Positions 45,388-52,777 of a stretch of DNA of 64,000 nucleotides are shown here, in pieces (the stretch's first letter is position 1; the number at the start of each line of letters is the position of its first letter). Both the position numbers and the translations under genes were made by a program. The notes under the pieces are model-generated. The model saw only the letters and a list, made by a program, of their open reading frames with translations, searched no databases and had not been told where the DNA came from. Origin of the DNA: Hyphomicrobium sp. (lineage in GTDB: Bacteria; Pseudomonadota; Alphaproteobacteria; Rhizobiales; Hyphomicrobiaceae); the NCBI RefSeq assembly GCF_019753045.1, contig NZ_JAIELN010000014.1, positions 157,524 to 221,523 on the forward strand, in the 5' to 3' direction.

Positions 45388-46356
45388 TCAGCCTGCCATA
45401 TCGAGCGCGAAAGACAGCGCCTTGTTCTTGGTGTTGGTGCCGTTGCCGAACCAGGAGTTGGCGAGACGGCTTTCGCTGGTCTTGCCGATCACGTGGTCGA
45501 CGGCGTAGGTGGCGGCGTTGAAGAGCTGGTAGTAGGAACCTTCGCCAAGCTCGGCGCCCGGCTGCTCGTCAACGGCCTTCAGAAGCTTCTGCATGGTGGG
45601 AACGACGCGCTCGGAGCCATCCTTGTTGGGCTTGGCATCCTCGAGATCGAACACGGCCTTGAAGTAGTCGACGATGTCCTCCTTGGCGTAGCGCTTGGAG
45701 ATCAGGAATTCGGCCTTGGCCTTGAGCTCGACATTGCGCTGATGCTCGCGGCGGATCATCTCGGCGATGATCTCGGGGTCGAACTTCTGGTTGTGCCAGA
45801 TGGCGATGGCTGCGACCGAGCTGCCGGACAAGGCTTCCTGCAGGGTGTTGTCGCACACGACCCGCGTCGAGGTGTGGCGCGCATTGCCCGAGTAGCCCTT
45901 CATGTGCGGATTGTGAAAGAGCCAATAGCTCTCGTAGACGTCGCGGCCGTTGAAGAGCTCGAAACCCTCTTTGGACTTAGCGAGACCGAAGACCGAACGG
46001 CCGCCCTTCAGCGATCCGCCGGAGTGCATTTCGAGCTCGCCGCGCTCGACGAACTCATGGAAGATGTCGAACCAGTCTTCGTTCTGGAAGGGTTGCCAAC
46101 CCCCGGTCAAACCATCGTCGAGAACCGCATCGTCGATGTCGCGGACAAGGGCGGACTTGCCGGTCGGGATCATCTCGCCCTTGCGGTTGGTGGTATAGCC
46201 GGGGCGCTTTTCGACCCGCCAGTCGAGGCCGCATTCCTTCAAGAACTGATCGGGCGAGAGGCCGGCGGGGACGCGCTTGCCGAGCCCGTGCCAGGTATCT
46301 TCGCCGACATAGGCGAACTGATGCTTGCCGTCTCTGACTTCAATGTTGTGGCCCAT
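45388..46356 (-). CDS. DUF932 family protein
   Basis: 322 aa. GEDTWHGLGKRVPAGLSPDQ at the start, NPHMKGYSGNARHTSTRVVC and GEGSYYQLFNAATYAVDHVI are typical of DUF932 (phage/plasmid-like TIGR03299) proteins. The family is widespread on plasmids and phages; function unknown. Own promoter cassette upstream and a strong terminator downstream. Confidence 0.85.
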   Translation of the reverse strand: MGHNIEVRDGKHQFAYVGEDTWHGLGKRVPAGLSPDQFLKECGLDWRVEKRPGYTTNRKGEMIPTGKSALVRDIDDAVLDDGLTGGWQPFQNEDWFDIFHEFVERGELEMHSGGSLKGGRSVFGLAKSKEGFELFNGRDVYESYWLFHNPHMKGYSGNARHTSTRVVCDNTLQEALSGSSVAAIAIWHNQKFDPEIIAEMIRREHQRNVELKAKAEFLISKRYAKEDIVDYFKAVFDLEDAKPNKDGSERVVPTMQKLLKAVDEQPGAELGEGSYYQLFNAATYAVDHVIGKTSESRLANSWFGNGTNTKNKALSFALDMAG

Positions 46357-46376
46357 GACACGCTCCTGTGACGCTG

Positions 46377-46399
46377 GAAGTTAAGTCTGATGAAACTCA
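46377..46399. promoter_or_regulatory. Phage operator copy (dyad)
   Basis: GAAGTTAAG, spacer TCTGA, TGAAACTCA, touching the -10 of the DUF932 promoter at 46399. Confidence 0.6.
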
Positions 46400-46427
46400 C
46401 AATATGAGACCAGCCCAGGATTACAAA
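46399..46427 (-). promoter_or_regulatory. Right-arm promoter, variant copy
   Basis: TATTGT (46399-46404) with TTTGTA 17 bp upstream (or TTGTAA at 16 bp) on the minus strand. Shares the GGTCTCATATTGT block with copy 3 but not the CTATGC box. Confidence 0.5.
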
Positions 46428-46436
46428 TCAGGGACA

Positions 46437-46841
46437 TTAGGCGCGCGTCTTGAGGATCTGCTCGAACACCCGCCGGCCGCGTTGCAGTTTTTGATCTCGA
46501 ATCTCTCGCGCTTTTCTCATCAAGCCACGCTCGAGGTTTTCGGAAATGACCATGCCGAACCCGTACGTCGTCAAGACGATGCCATCGACGGCGATGAAGA
46601 TGTGCGTCGGGTTCTCGCAGACGTGACGAAAGGTTTTGCTGATCCGCCAACGCGGTCCGCACGGAATGGTCTGCACATTGCCTTTGATGTAGTGCGAGGC
46701 AAAGAAGGCAAGCTGCCCTTCGATTGCGATGCGGAGCTGTCCGGCAGAGCGTGTTCGCTCCGGACAACCCAGCACCCGTTCTCTATAGCGTTCGACCGCG
46801 TGATTGGTGATTTGCCACCCATGCGCAGGTCGTGTCGCCAT
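46437..46841 (-). CDS. Hypothetical protein
   Basis: 134 aa from ATG 46841 (SD GAGGAT). HGWQITNHAVERYRERVLGC, KTFRHVCENPTHIFIAVDGI and a basic C-terminus. The N-terminal segment resembles small RelE-like or RNA-processing phage proteins, but no catalytic set is recognised. Confidence 0.55.
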   Translation of the reverse strand: MATRPAHGWQITNHAVERYRERVLGCPERTRSAGQLRIAIEGQLAFFASHYIKGNVQTIPCGPRWRISKTFRHVCENPTHIFIAVDGIVLTTYGFGMVISENLERGLMRKAREIRDQKLQRGRRVFEQILKTRA

Positions 46842-46845
46842 GCAC

Positions 46846-47400
46846 TCAATCCTCATCCCGGATGGGCAGTTCGCCACTCCAAGTCCAAATCCCCTGCGCA
46901 CCCTTCTGGATGATGGGCACCTCGAGCATGTGGACGTTGTCGAAGTGCCAGAGCCAGCGACCGGCGCGATAGTCGCCGAACCACGCTTCACCCGTCATGA
47001 AGACGAAGGATGTGAGACCCTTCTCCGATCCTGGCAGCCGGACACCGACGTCGACATGGTCATCGTGGAGACGCGACGCCCGGTAGGCGCCGGCAAGTCT
47101 CGCGGTCGCAACAATGGCGCCGCGCGCCAATGTTCCCCAGTGCTCCATCGGCAGACCGATCGCTTTCTCGATGGCGAGCCTCTCGAGCGGCGAGCAATCG
47201 CTCGCGCGTGGTGGCCGGGCAGCAGCGTGGATCGCCCACTCCTTGCCGATCAGATTTTCCGGCGGCGGCCAGTGCCGCGTCTCGAGCCGCTTGGCGCCGC
47301 GCGCCAGCAACAGCGACCACGGCTGCCAGACGGTGATCGTCGGCAGCGACACGCGCCGCTTTGCGATCACGTCGCGCTCGTCAGTGAAGAGATCCGTCAT
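46846..47400 (-). CDS. ASCH-domain protein
   Basis: 184 aa. TVWQPWSLLLARGAKRLETR, EWAIHAAARPP, GAIVATARLAGA and WLWHFDNVHML give the ASCH fold (EVE/PUA-like beta barrel that binds modified nucleotides or RNA). Phage ASCH proteins are common; roles in RNA modification or base sensing are proposed for the family. Overlaps no catalytic motif beyond the barrel. Confidence 0.85.
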   Translation of the reverse strand: MTDLFTDERDVIAKRRVSLPTITVWQPWSLLLARGAKRLETRHWPPPENLIGKEWAIHAAARPPRASDCSPLERLAIEKAIGLPMEHWGTLARGAIVATARLAGAYRASRLHDDHVDVGVRLPGSEKGLTSFVFMTGEAWFGDYRAGRWLWHFDNVHMLEVPIIQKGAQGIWTWSGELPIRDED

Positions 47401-47460
47401 GCATTCAATTCCAATCCCACACGCGCCCTGTCACTCTATATTAGACGTTTTTTCGCGCTT

Positions 47461-47853
47461 TCAGCTCAGCACCGGCGATCGGCGGGTCCCAGTCTGACGG
47501 CCCCGCCGGCGCCTCGAAATCGCCCGAGACTTCTTCTCGAAATCCCCCAGCCGCTCCAGGCGATAGCCTTCCCACTTGGCAGTCGTCGCATCGACGACCT
47601 TGGCGGCATGTGCGAGCAGGCACTCGGCCTCGCGGCCATTTTCGCAGGCGACGGTACGGGGCGTGTAGATCTTGTCGAGCACGGGCTTCTCGATGCCGAG
47701 CTTGCGCCAGGTGATGATCACGCAGGGCAAGACCTCGATGACGTTCCCGACGTCGTCGACAACGTTGCCATAAGCGGTATGGGCTTCAATGCGCATCGGC
47801 ACGCCCTTTCCAGAGGTCGGGAAGCCGATGTAGCCATAGCCGTTGTACGTCAT
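47461..47853 (-). CDS. Hypothetical basic protein
   Basis: 130 aa starting MTYNGYGYIGFPTSGKGVPM, with a middle segment LPCVIITWRKLGIEKPVLDK and a very basic C-terminus (KKSRAISRRRRGRQTGTRR). May bind nucleic acid. Unknown. Confidence 0.55.
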   Translation of the reverse strand: MTYNGYGYIGFPTSGKGVPMRIEAHTAYGNVVDDVGNVIEVLPCVIITWRKLGIEKPVLDKIYTPRTVACENGREAECLLAHAAKVVDATTAKWEGYRLERLGDFEKKSRAISRRRRGRQTGTRRSPVLS

Positions 47854-47904
47854 GCTGCGTTCTAGAGTTCGAGGGCAAAAAACGCGGCACTTGAAAGTCT
47901 CGGG

Positions 47905-48279
47905 TCAGAACCAGATGCGGCGCATCGCCAACACGGCGGGTCCGTAGATCGCCGGCAGCATCTCGGGATCGGTGTCCGAATACTGCGTCAGCCAGTTGTT
48001 GCGGTAGATGGAAGTCGCGACGTCGTTGCGCGGCAGCTCGTCGAGCGCGCTCATCTCATCGACGAACATGTCGAGCTGCTGACCCTCGTAGAGCACGGCG
48101 ACTCGCTCGAGCGGCCTCAGGCCGAGCAATGGTTCGATCTGGGCCTTGATCTCCTTGAGGCTCGGCGCCGTGCGCATCGTGCGCTCGTAGAGGATCGGCA
48201 TGCGTCCCGGCCTCAGGAGCATCAGCTTGGTCGCGACAAGCTCGTCCTGCGGATCGGGAACGGTATGAGCATCAGCCAC
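47905..48279 (-). CDS. Hypothetical protein
   Basis: 124 aa. KLMLLRPGRMPILYERTMRT and a C-terminal NNWLTQYSDTDPEMLPAIYG region. The operator at 48303-48325 sits 24 bp upstream of the start. Similar in layout to small capsid-free phage regulators, but no function assigned. Confidence 0.6.
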   Translation of the reverse strand: MADAHTVPDPQDELVATKLMLLRPGRMPILYERTMRTAPSLKEIKAQIEPLLGLRPLERVAVLYEGQQLDMFVDEMSALDELPRNDVATSIYRNNWLTQYSDTDPEMLPAIYGPAVLAMRRIWF

Positions 48280-48302
48280 GGTTTCACCTTTCTTGACGAC
48301 TG

Positions 48303-48325
48303 ATAGTCTAGCACGCCGAGACTTT
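48303..48325. promoter_or_regulatory. Phage operator copy (dyad)
   Basis: ATAGTCTAG, spacer CACGC, CGAGACTTT, just upstream of the gene starting at 48279. Confidence 0.7.
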
Positions 48326-48402
48326 CATGTCAGACGAAATTCAGCCGACTCCCACAGGAATGTGGCTTGTATGGCAGACAATCTCACGCCGCTATCCCGG
48401 TG

Positions 48403-48425
48403 CAGGTCAAGGATCGCGAGACTTT
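48403..48425. promoter_or_regulatory. Phage operator copy (dyad), second of a pair
   Basis: CAGGTCAAG, spacer GATCG, CGAGACTTT, exactly 100 bp from the copy at 48303-48325, in the same gap. The pair could support looping. Confidence 0.65.
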
Positions 48426-48430
48426 CTGGT

Positions 48431-48883
48431 TTAAGAAACCAGGGTGGCAAACGGGTTGAAATCGAAGCCCGAGATGACCAGCAGCGTCAGCCCGGCCGCC
48501 CGCTTCGACGCTTCGCCGTTGAAGTATGTGGCGGCTTCTACGCGCCAAATGCCAAGGGCTTGACCGACCGCCGAGAGGCGGAGTGCGATCTCATCGCTGC
48601 CGGTGATGTTCGCCAGGTCACGCGCCGTCGCGCGATTGTTTGGGAAGTGGAATTCCCGGTTGCCAAGGAGACCGAGGAGCTCAGTCTTGATGCCCACGGC
48701 ACGCGCCTGATGCACGCCGACGATCAACGCGTCCTGCGCGGCGGCTTTCAGGAATTGGGCGAGGGAGGAAAGAGTTTGCGTGTCCAGATTGACGATCGTC
48801 AATTTGGTGTGGTCGCTCGTACTGCCGTCGCGCAGGATCTCAGTGGTATCTCGGACGACTTCGAGCAAGCGCTCCAAGTTCAT
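48431..48883 (-). CDS. Hypothetical protein
   Basis: 150 aa. Leu/Ala-rich helical start (MNLERLLEVVRDTTEILRDG) then LAQFLKAAAQDALIVGVHQA; C-terminal beta segment. The long antisense frame here is weaker. No motif recognised. Confidence 0.55.
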   Translation of the reverse strand: MNLERLLEVVRDTTEILRDGSTSDHTKLTIVNLDTQTLSSLAQFLKAAAQDALIVGVHQARAVGIKTELLGLLGNREFHFPNNRATARDLANITGSDEIALRLSAVGQALGIWRVEAATYFNGEASKRAAGLTLLVISGFDFNPFATLVS

Positions 48884-49042
48884 TATGATGCCTCGTGGGT
48901 ACGCTGATGCCTCATGGTACGTTTCTTCAAAGCAACGCAGATGGAACGGCCGTTTGTGACGGTTGTTCCCGATCTGACGTTTAGTGCTCGTCCAATTCCA
49001 TCGTCAACTGAGTAGTTTTCACATCAGGGCCTGTGGCTCGCG

Positions 49043-49066
49043 CTGTTTTCGATCTGGCGAAAACAG
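49043..49066. terminator. Hairpin after the DNA ligase gene
   Basis: CTGTTTTCG (49043-49051) pairs with CGAAAACAG (49058-49066), a nine-bp stem just beyond the ligase stop. No T-run. The gap 48884-49072 otherwise holds nothing recognised. Confidence 0.45.
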
Positions 49067-49072
49067 TGGTCC

Positions 49073-49984
49073 TTATGCCGATGATCCCACATCGTCCTTT
49101 GATCTCAATCCCTTCCAGGTCGGATGGCGCGGTTTTCCCTTGCTGCCAATCCGCTGGTACTTAAAAGACACTAATTTTCCGTGCAATTCGGCGCGGGTGT
49201 CCCAGAGTTCCTGGGCGTACGCGTCGGTGCCGCCAACGGCGAGATCGAACACGACCTTATCGCGCCCATTATGCCAGAGCACATGGACGCCGCCGAGAGT
49301 CCCGGCCGGCACCATCCCCGCCTTTTTCGTTGAGCGCTTGGTTTTTCCAGTGGCCGAGGTTTCGGCGACATTGGTATTCTTGCGCTGCTCATAGCAGCCG
49401 ACGATCACGCCCTCGCTGTCGTGCCAGCGCTTGAACTTCAAGAGCAGCTCTTCCTTCAGCGTCGACCGGCCGAATTTGTAGTGCCCCTCGGGGTCGCGCA
49501 GGATCAGGCCTTCGTAGCCGGCGGCGACGGCTTGATCCATCCAAGGCTCGATCTCCGCGTGGCCGTAGGCCGGACGCTGCGCCACGATCCTGAGCCACGG
49601 CAGGTCGACGCCGGCCAGTTTTTGTTTTAGCCGTTCGAGGCGCATCCGGAACGGTTCACCGGGAACCGAGAAATCGTCGAAGACCCAATAGGAAAAATCA
49701 GGCTGGCCGGCCTCGGTCGTGACGGCGCGCTGGGTTTTGTTGAAGACATCCGGATCCGTTGGTGCGCCGACGATCAGTTCACCGTCGGAGCCATCGGGCA
49801 TCCCCTGCATGGCCTTGCGGATGTGGCGATTGCGGATGATCTTCAGTTCCCGCGTCATCGGCAGGCCGTTGCGGATCAGGCAGCGAAACCCATCGATCTT
49901 CAGAGAGACCAGTTTCGGGTAGGCGAGGGCCGTGAGATCGGGGTTCTCTTGATACGCTAACATGGGCTCGAATTGCCGGTTCAA
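49073..49984 (-). CDS. ATP-dependent DNA ligase
   Basis: 303 aa. Motif I is SLKIDGFR (K29-x-D-G-x-R), the adenylated lysine site; motif III-V regions include DGELIVGAPTDPDVFNK, FSYWVFDDFSVPG, YEGLILRDPEGHYKFG and ELLLKFKRWHDSEG, followed by an OB-like C-terminal domain (GVIVGCYEQRKN). Length fits small T7-type phage ligases. Seals nicks during replication and repair. Note the Lys-rich insert KTKRSTKKAG in the OB part. Confidence 0.92.
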   Translation of the reverse strand: MNRQFEPMLAYQENPDLTALAYPKLVSLKIDGFRCLIRNGLPMTRELKIIRNRHIRKAMQGMPDGSDGELIVGAPTDPDVFNKTQRAVTTEAGQPDFSYWVFDDFSVPGEPFRMRLERLKQKLAGVDLPWLRIVAQRPAYGHAEIEPWMDQAVAAGYEGLILRDPEGHYKFGRSTLKEELLLKFKRWHDSEGVIVGCYEQRKNTNVAETSATGKTKRSTKKAGMVPAGTLGGVHVLWHNGRDKVVFDLAVGGTDAYAQELWDTRAELHGKLVSFKYQRIGSKGKPRHPTWKGLRSKDDVGSSA

Positions 49985-50065
49985 CTGTTAATCCTCCCTA
50001 TAGCAAAACAGCGTTCTGACCATCCCCCTTTTTGGGGATAGTCGCCGGCGCTTGCGCCGCGCCCA

Positions 50066-50620
50066 TCAGGCGGCGCCGTAGGTCGGACGGTAGGGAAAGT
50101 CCTGGGCGCGCCGCTGGACGTTATTTTCATCGAGCTCCCAGGCGGCGTCTGGATTGCCGTCGAAGAGGAAGACCACCCTCGGCTCGGCGTCGGGGTCGGA
50201 GGCTTTCCAATAGTTGAAGGCCAGCGCCGCGTTAACCGGCATCAGAAATTCGAGGAAGGTGACCTCGGCAATCAGCTGCTCGCGCGTCACCAGGGGCGCG
50301 ATCGTCTCGCCCTCGCTGTTGGTGCCGAGCACCAGGCCCTTCTGGATGAGCGGCTGCCGGTAGCCGTTGATCAGGAAGAAGAACGGGCACATCGGCCGGT
50401 GCAAAAGCCCGTTGTCGTCGACGTAGAGGGTGTCGCCATGCGAGAGCTCGACGATGGTGAAGGTATCGACCGGCCAGCGTGCTTCCGAGATCAGCGGATA
50501 GATCGATTGGTAATTGCGGGCGCGGTACGTTCCCGGCACGATCTCGCGCTTGATCGGGTCGATGACCCAGCCGGTGATCGGTGTGTTGTACGGTGGGGCT
50601 TCTTCTCTGCGCTCACTCAT
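50066..50620 (-). CDS. Hypothetical phage protein
   Basis: 184 aa. YNTPITGWVIDPIKREIVPG at the start, then a central IVELSHGDTLYVDDNGLLH and FFLINGYRQPLIQKGLVLG, both found in a family of phage proteins of unknown function. Overlaps the upstream gene by four bases. Confidence 0.65.
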   Translation of the reverse strand: MSERREEAPPYNTPITGWVIDPIKREIVPGTYRARNYQSIYPLISEARWPVDTFTIVELSHGDTLYVDDNGLLHRPMCPFFFLINGYRQPLIQKGLVLGTNSEGETIAPLVTREQLIAEVTFLEFLMPVNAALAFNYWKASDPDAEPRVVFLFDGNPDAAWELDENNVQRRAQDFPYRPTYGAA

Positions 50621-51018
50621 TGTGCCGGGTCCCTTCCTTCTTGAATTTCAGCATTGACGGTCTCGAGCACGTAATCGGGAAAGGGGTAGCCGGCGGCGCG
50701 GAGTTCGAGCAGCAGGGCCTTGAATTCCTCAAGTGTCGGACTGTTGAAGGTCCGGCCATCGTAGGGCCCGCCGATCGACACGCGATCGGCCGTGTCCAGC
50801 CAGTCGTCCTGCGCCTTCATGGCGGCGGACATCGCTGCGGCCCAAGCCATGAGTTCGGGACTGCCCGGCTCCAGGCGTTTGTCGGGCCAATCCGGCGTCT
50901 TCGGGACGTCGCCGACGATGCGGTTTACGGCGACGTGCGTCGTCCACCCACCAGCGACATCCTCGTAGCAGTAGAGGTCGCAAGACCAGTCGGCACTCGA
51001 CCAGCGGCAATAGCTCAT
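50617..51018 (-). CDS. Conserved phage hypothetical (CRWS...DLYCYED motif)
   Basis: 133 aa from ATG 51018. The N-terminus MSYCRWSSADWSCDLYCYED, with GGWTTHVAVNR, is a recognisable conserved phage signature; no biochemical role is known. Trp/Cys-rich and probably a compact beta domain. Confidence 0.7.
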   Translation of the reverse strand: MSYCRWSSADWSCDLYCYEDVAGGWTTHVAVNRIVGDVPKTPDWPDKRLEPGSPELMAWAAAMSAAMKAQDDWLDTADRVSIGGPYDGRTFNSPTLEEFKALLLELRAAGYPFPDYVLETVNAEIQEGRDPAQ

Positions 51019-51161
51019 TTCAACATGATCCCGAAACCAATGAGGCCGGCGGCGATAACGACCGCCGCCGGCCACGTCAGCGTGTTGAGTTGGGCGATCA
51101 AGCCCGTTGCTTGCGGACAGGAGGTGGCGCTCATCGCCGTTTCAGCCAGGAGAGACATCAT
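51015..51161 (-). CDS. Tiny membrane protein
   Basis: 48 aa (ATG 51161, or 51134 for a shorter form). One hydrophobic helix WPAAVVIAAGLIGFGIM. Part of a run of five tiny membrane proteins between 51.0 and 51.8 kb. Confidence 0.5.
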   Translation of the reverse strand: MMSLLAETAMSATSCPQATGLIAQLNTLTWPAAVVIAAGLIGFGIMLK

Positions 51162-51259
51162 CCGTCGGTGTCCTTGAGTTGAGTGGAGGCCCAGATGCCG
51201 ACACCGATGAGTGCCGGCACCTTCGACCACGTCCACAGCAGCGCGATGATCTCGATCAT
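51158..51259 (-). CDS. Tiny membrane peptide
   Basis: 33 aa (MIEIIALLWTWSKVPALIGV, then WASTQ...), SD GAGGGCC. Single hydrophobic helix. Overlaps the next gene by four bases. Confidence 0.5.
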   Translation of the reverse strand: MIEIIALLWTWSKVPALIGVGIWASTQLKDTDG

Positions 51260-51266
51260 CCGGCCC

Positions 51267-51404
51267 TCACAAGAGAAAGAGCCAGACGAGCGACAGCGCG
51301 AACCCGAGCAGCACCGCAGCCGCGATGGCGCCGGGCATGAGCTGGAGGATGGCCTGCAGCGCGAAGCCGAAGGCCAACAGCTCCTTGCGATGGTTCTCAC
51401 TCAT
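51267..51404 (-). CDS. Tiny membrane protein
   Basis: 45 aa ending in a strongly hydrophobic helix AIAAAVLLGFALSLVWLFLL. The ATG at 51404 overlaps the end of the neighbouring gene. Unknown; similar in type to phage holin-like or superinfection peptides, without homology evidence. Confidence 0.5.
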   Translation of the reverse strand: MSENHRKELLAFGFALQAILQLMPGAIAAAVLLGFALSLVWLFLL

Positions 51405-51690
51405 GCAGCACCAGCCAGGCGATGAGCGCCGCCAGCATGAGGATGAACCCCATGTGGACGTAGAGCTCGTGGTAGCCGAGCCAGAGAGAGCCGTAGGCGA
51501 CCGCATGCGCGGCGTGATCCGCGCCATGGTAGATCTTGCCGATCTTCTCGCCCTTGCCGTGCAGGAAGTGGCGGGCCTCACCATGCGTGACGGTGAGGAA
51601 GCCCTTCGTCTGGCGCATCGCGCCGGCCATGTGCACCCGGGCCCGTCCCAAGTGTCGCCGCTGTGCTTCGTTCATCGTCAACGTCACCAT
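51397..51690 (-). CDS. Hypothetical membrane-associated protein
   Basis: 97 aa. His-rich charged middle (HGEARHFLHGKGEKIGKIYH) and a C-terminal hydrophobic helix VHMGFILMLAALIAWLVLHE. SD GGAGGGCGTC precedes ATG 51690. Probably membrane anchored through its tail. Confidence 0.6.
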   Translation of the reverse strand: MVTLTMNEAQRRHLGRARVHMAGAMRQTKGFLTVTHGEARHFLHGKGEKIGKIYHGADHAAHAVAYGSLWLGYHELYVHMGFILMLAALIAWLVLHE

Positions 51691-51709
51691 GACGCCCTCC
51701 TTTCACTTG

Positions 51710-51790
51710 CTACAAAATCGTGATTGCCACTCCCGTACCGACGGCGATCGACGCGAGGAGGCCCCAAAGCCCGAAGATCAGAATCGCCAT
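51710..51790 (-). CDS. Tiny membrane peptide
   Basis: 26 aa (MAILIFGLWGLLASIAVGTG, then VAITIL), one transmembrane helix. ATG at 51790 follows TGGAGCGGCAGC. Short, but the SD and hydrophobic composition favour a real gene. Confidence 0.45.
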   Translation of the reverse strand: MAILIFGLWGLLASIAVGTGVAITIL

Positions 51791-51979
51791 AGCTGCCGCT
51801 CCACGCTGACGTCAGTCAGCGTCGCTGGTTGCGCCCTAAGACCGTTGTCGTGAGAATGCGTTAGGTCCGCCTGCGCTGGACGCGAGACGGAGACGCAGCG
51901 ATGTCGATCAGGTCAAGTTTCACGAACCGAGACTCCCTTGCTGCGCGTGACCCAAACACGAACCTTCGTTCGATCACTA

Positions 51980-52008
51980 TATTAACAGACCGTAATTCGC
52001 GAGGTCAA
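51980..52008 (-). promoter_or_regulatory. Strong sigma-70-type promoter
   Basis: TTGACC (52003-52008), 17 bp, TTAATA (51980-51985; extended TAATAT at 18 bp) on the minus strand, a good match to housekeeping promoters, just downstream of the perfect operator at 52014-52036. Would drive the tiny membrane genes at 51.0-51.8 kb. Confidence 0.6.
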
Positions 52009-52013
52009 CCCAC

Positions 52014-52036
52014 AAAGTCTAGCCTGACTAGACTTT
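52014..52036. promoter_or_regulatory. Phage operator copy, perfect palindrome
   Basis: AAAGTCTAG, spacer CCTGA, CTAGACTTT: both nine-base arms are exact inverse complements, defining the consensus of the family. It overlaps the stop of the gene at 52028 and sits 5 bp upstream of a promoter -35. Confidence 0.85.
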
Positions 52037-52285
52037 GAAAACAAAGCTTTCGTAGGTATCGCCTTGCGGAAAAGTGGCGAGCATCAGGTCGCCGTTGGCG
52101 AGGCGCACCCACACCCAATTCGAACGGCCGTGACCACTGAAGGGATCGGCAGCGAGCATGCGGGCAACATCGTCTGCCGTGGCCGGCACCATATAGCCGA
52201 GCGTGACATGCTCTGGCAGTCGCTTGCCGTCGACGAGGTTCAAATCTTCCGGTGTCGCCGTCAGGTTTTCGCGCGGCTCACGCAT
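52028..52285 (-). CDS. Hypothetical small protein
   Basis: 85 aa; ATG at 52285. PEHVTLGYMVPATADDVARM and VWVRLANGDLMLATFPQGDT form a small beta-rich domain. Overlaps the upstream gene by eight bases. Unknown. Confidence 0.6.
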   Translation of the reverse strand: MREPRENLTATPEDLNLVDGKRLPEHVTLGYMVPATADDVARMLAADPFSGHGRSNWVWVRLANGDLMLATFPQGDTYESFVFKV

Positions 52286-52517
52286 CACCGTTATCCAGGA
52301 CGAAGCAGGCAGTGCGCGCCCCGGTCGACCAGATGCGGCCGCCGACCTCGTGGCGGTAGCCATTCGCACACTTGATGAGGATAGCGTAATCCTTGCCGAA
52401 GTGATCGCGGTCGAAGACGAAGCGGGCACCCAAGGGCACGCTCTTGAAGAGGGTTTCTCCGAGCCCAAGCTCTTTGGCCCACAGACAGGCGTCAGCATCG
52501 CGGTCGTCGTTGTTCAT
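52278..52517 (-). CDS. Hypothetical small protein
   Basis: 79 aa. VPLGARFVFDRDHFGKDYAI, then CANGYRHEVGGRIWSTGART, suggests a small barrel (KOW/SH3-like). Overlaps both neighbours. Confidence 0.6.
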   Translation of the reverse strand: MNNDDRDADACLWAKELGLGETLFKSVPLGARFVFDRDHFGKDYAILIKCANGYRHEVGGRIWSTGARTACFVLDNGDA

Positions 52518-52777
52518 GGCGAGACCATCCTCCAGAAGACATGCCAGACGTATCTGCCGTCAAAGACGGTGCCGAGGAATTTCCACGGCTCGGCCGGACA
52601 AGGATGCCCCGTGCCGACGATCTTGACGTAGACCTCGCTTTCGGTGGCGCCAGGCGTTACCGCCGCCCACAGCATCATCTCCTCGCCTTGCATGCCGACC
52701 GACAGGGGTTCCGGTGCCGGCAGGCGCAGCATCTTGTCCGGCGTGTCGATATGGTATTTGTAGATGGTGCGGCTCAT
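52514..52777 (-). CDS. DUF7352-like protein
   Basis: 87 aa from ATG 52777. TIYKYHIDTPDKMLRLPAPE, LWAAVTP, TGHPCP and FDGRYVWHVFW fit the DUF7352 pattern of small phage proteins. Function unknown; overlaps the PcfJ-like gene stop. Confidence 0.65.
   Translation of the reverse strand: MSRTIYKYHIDTPDKMLRLPAPEPLSVGMQGEEMMLWAAVTPGATESEVYVKIVGTGHPCPAEPWKFLGTVFDGRYVWHVFWRMVSP

Noticed and set aside
51910..51936. GGTCAAG and CGAGACTCC near the 52-kb operator
   Set aside because: Halves are separated by ten bases instead of five and are imperfect; treated as chance or a decayed site.
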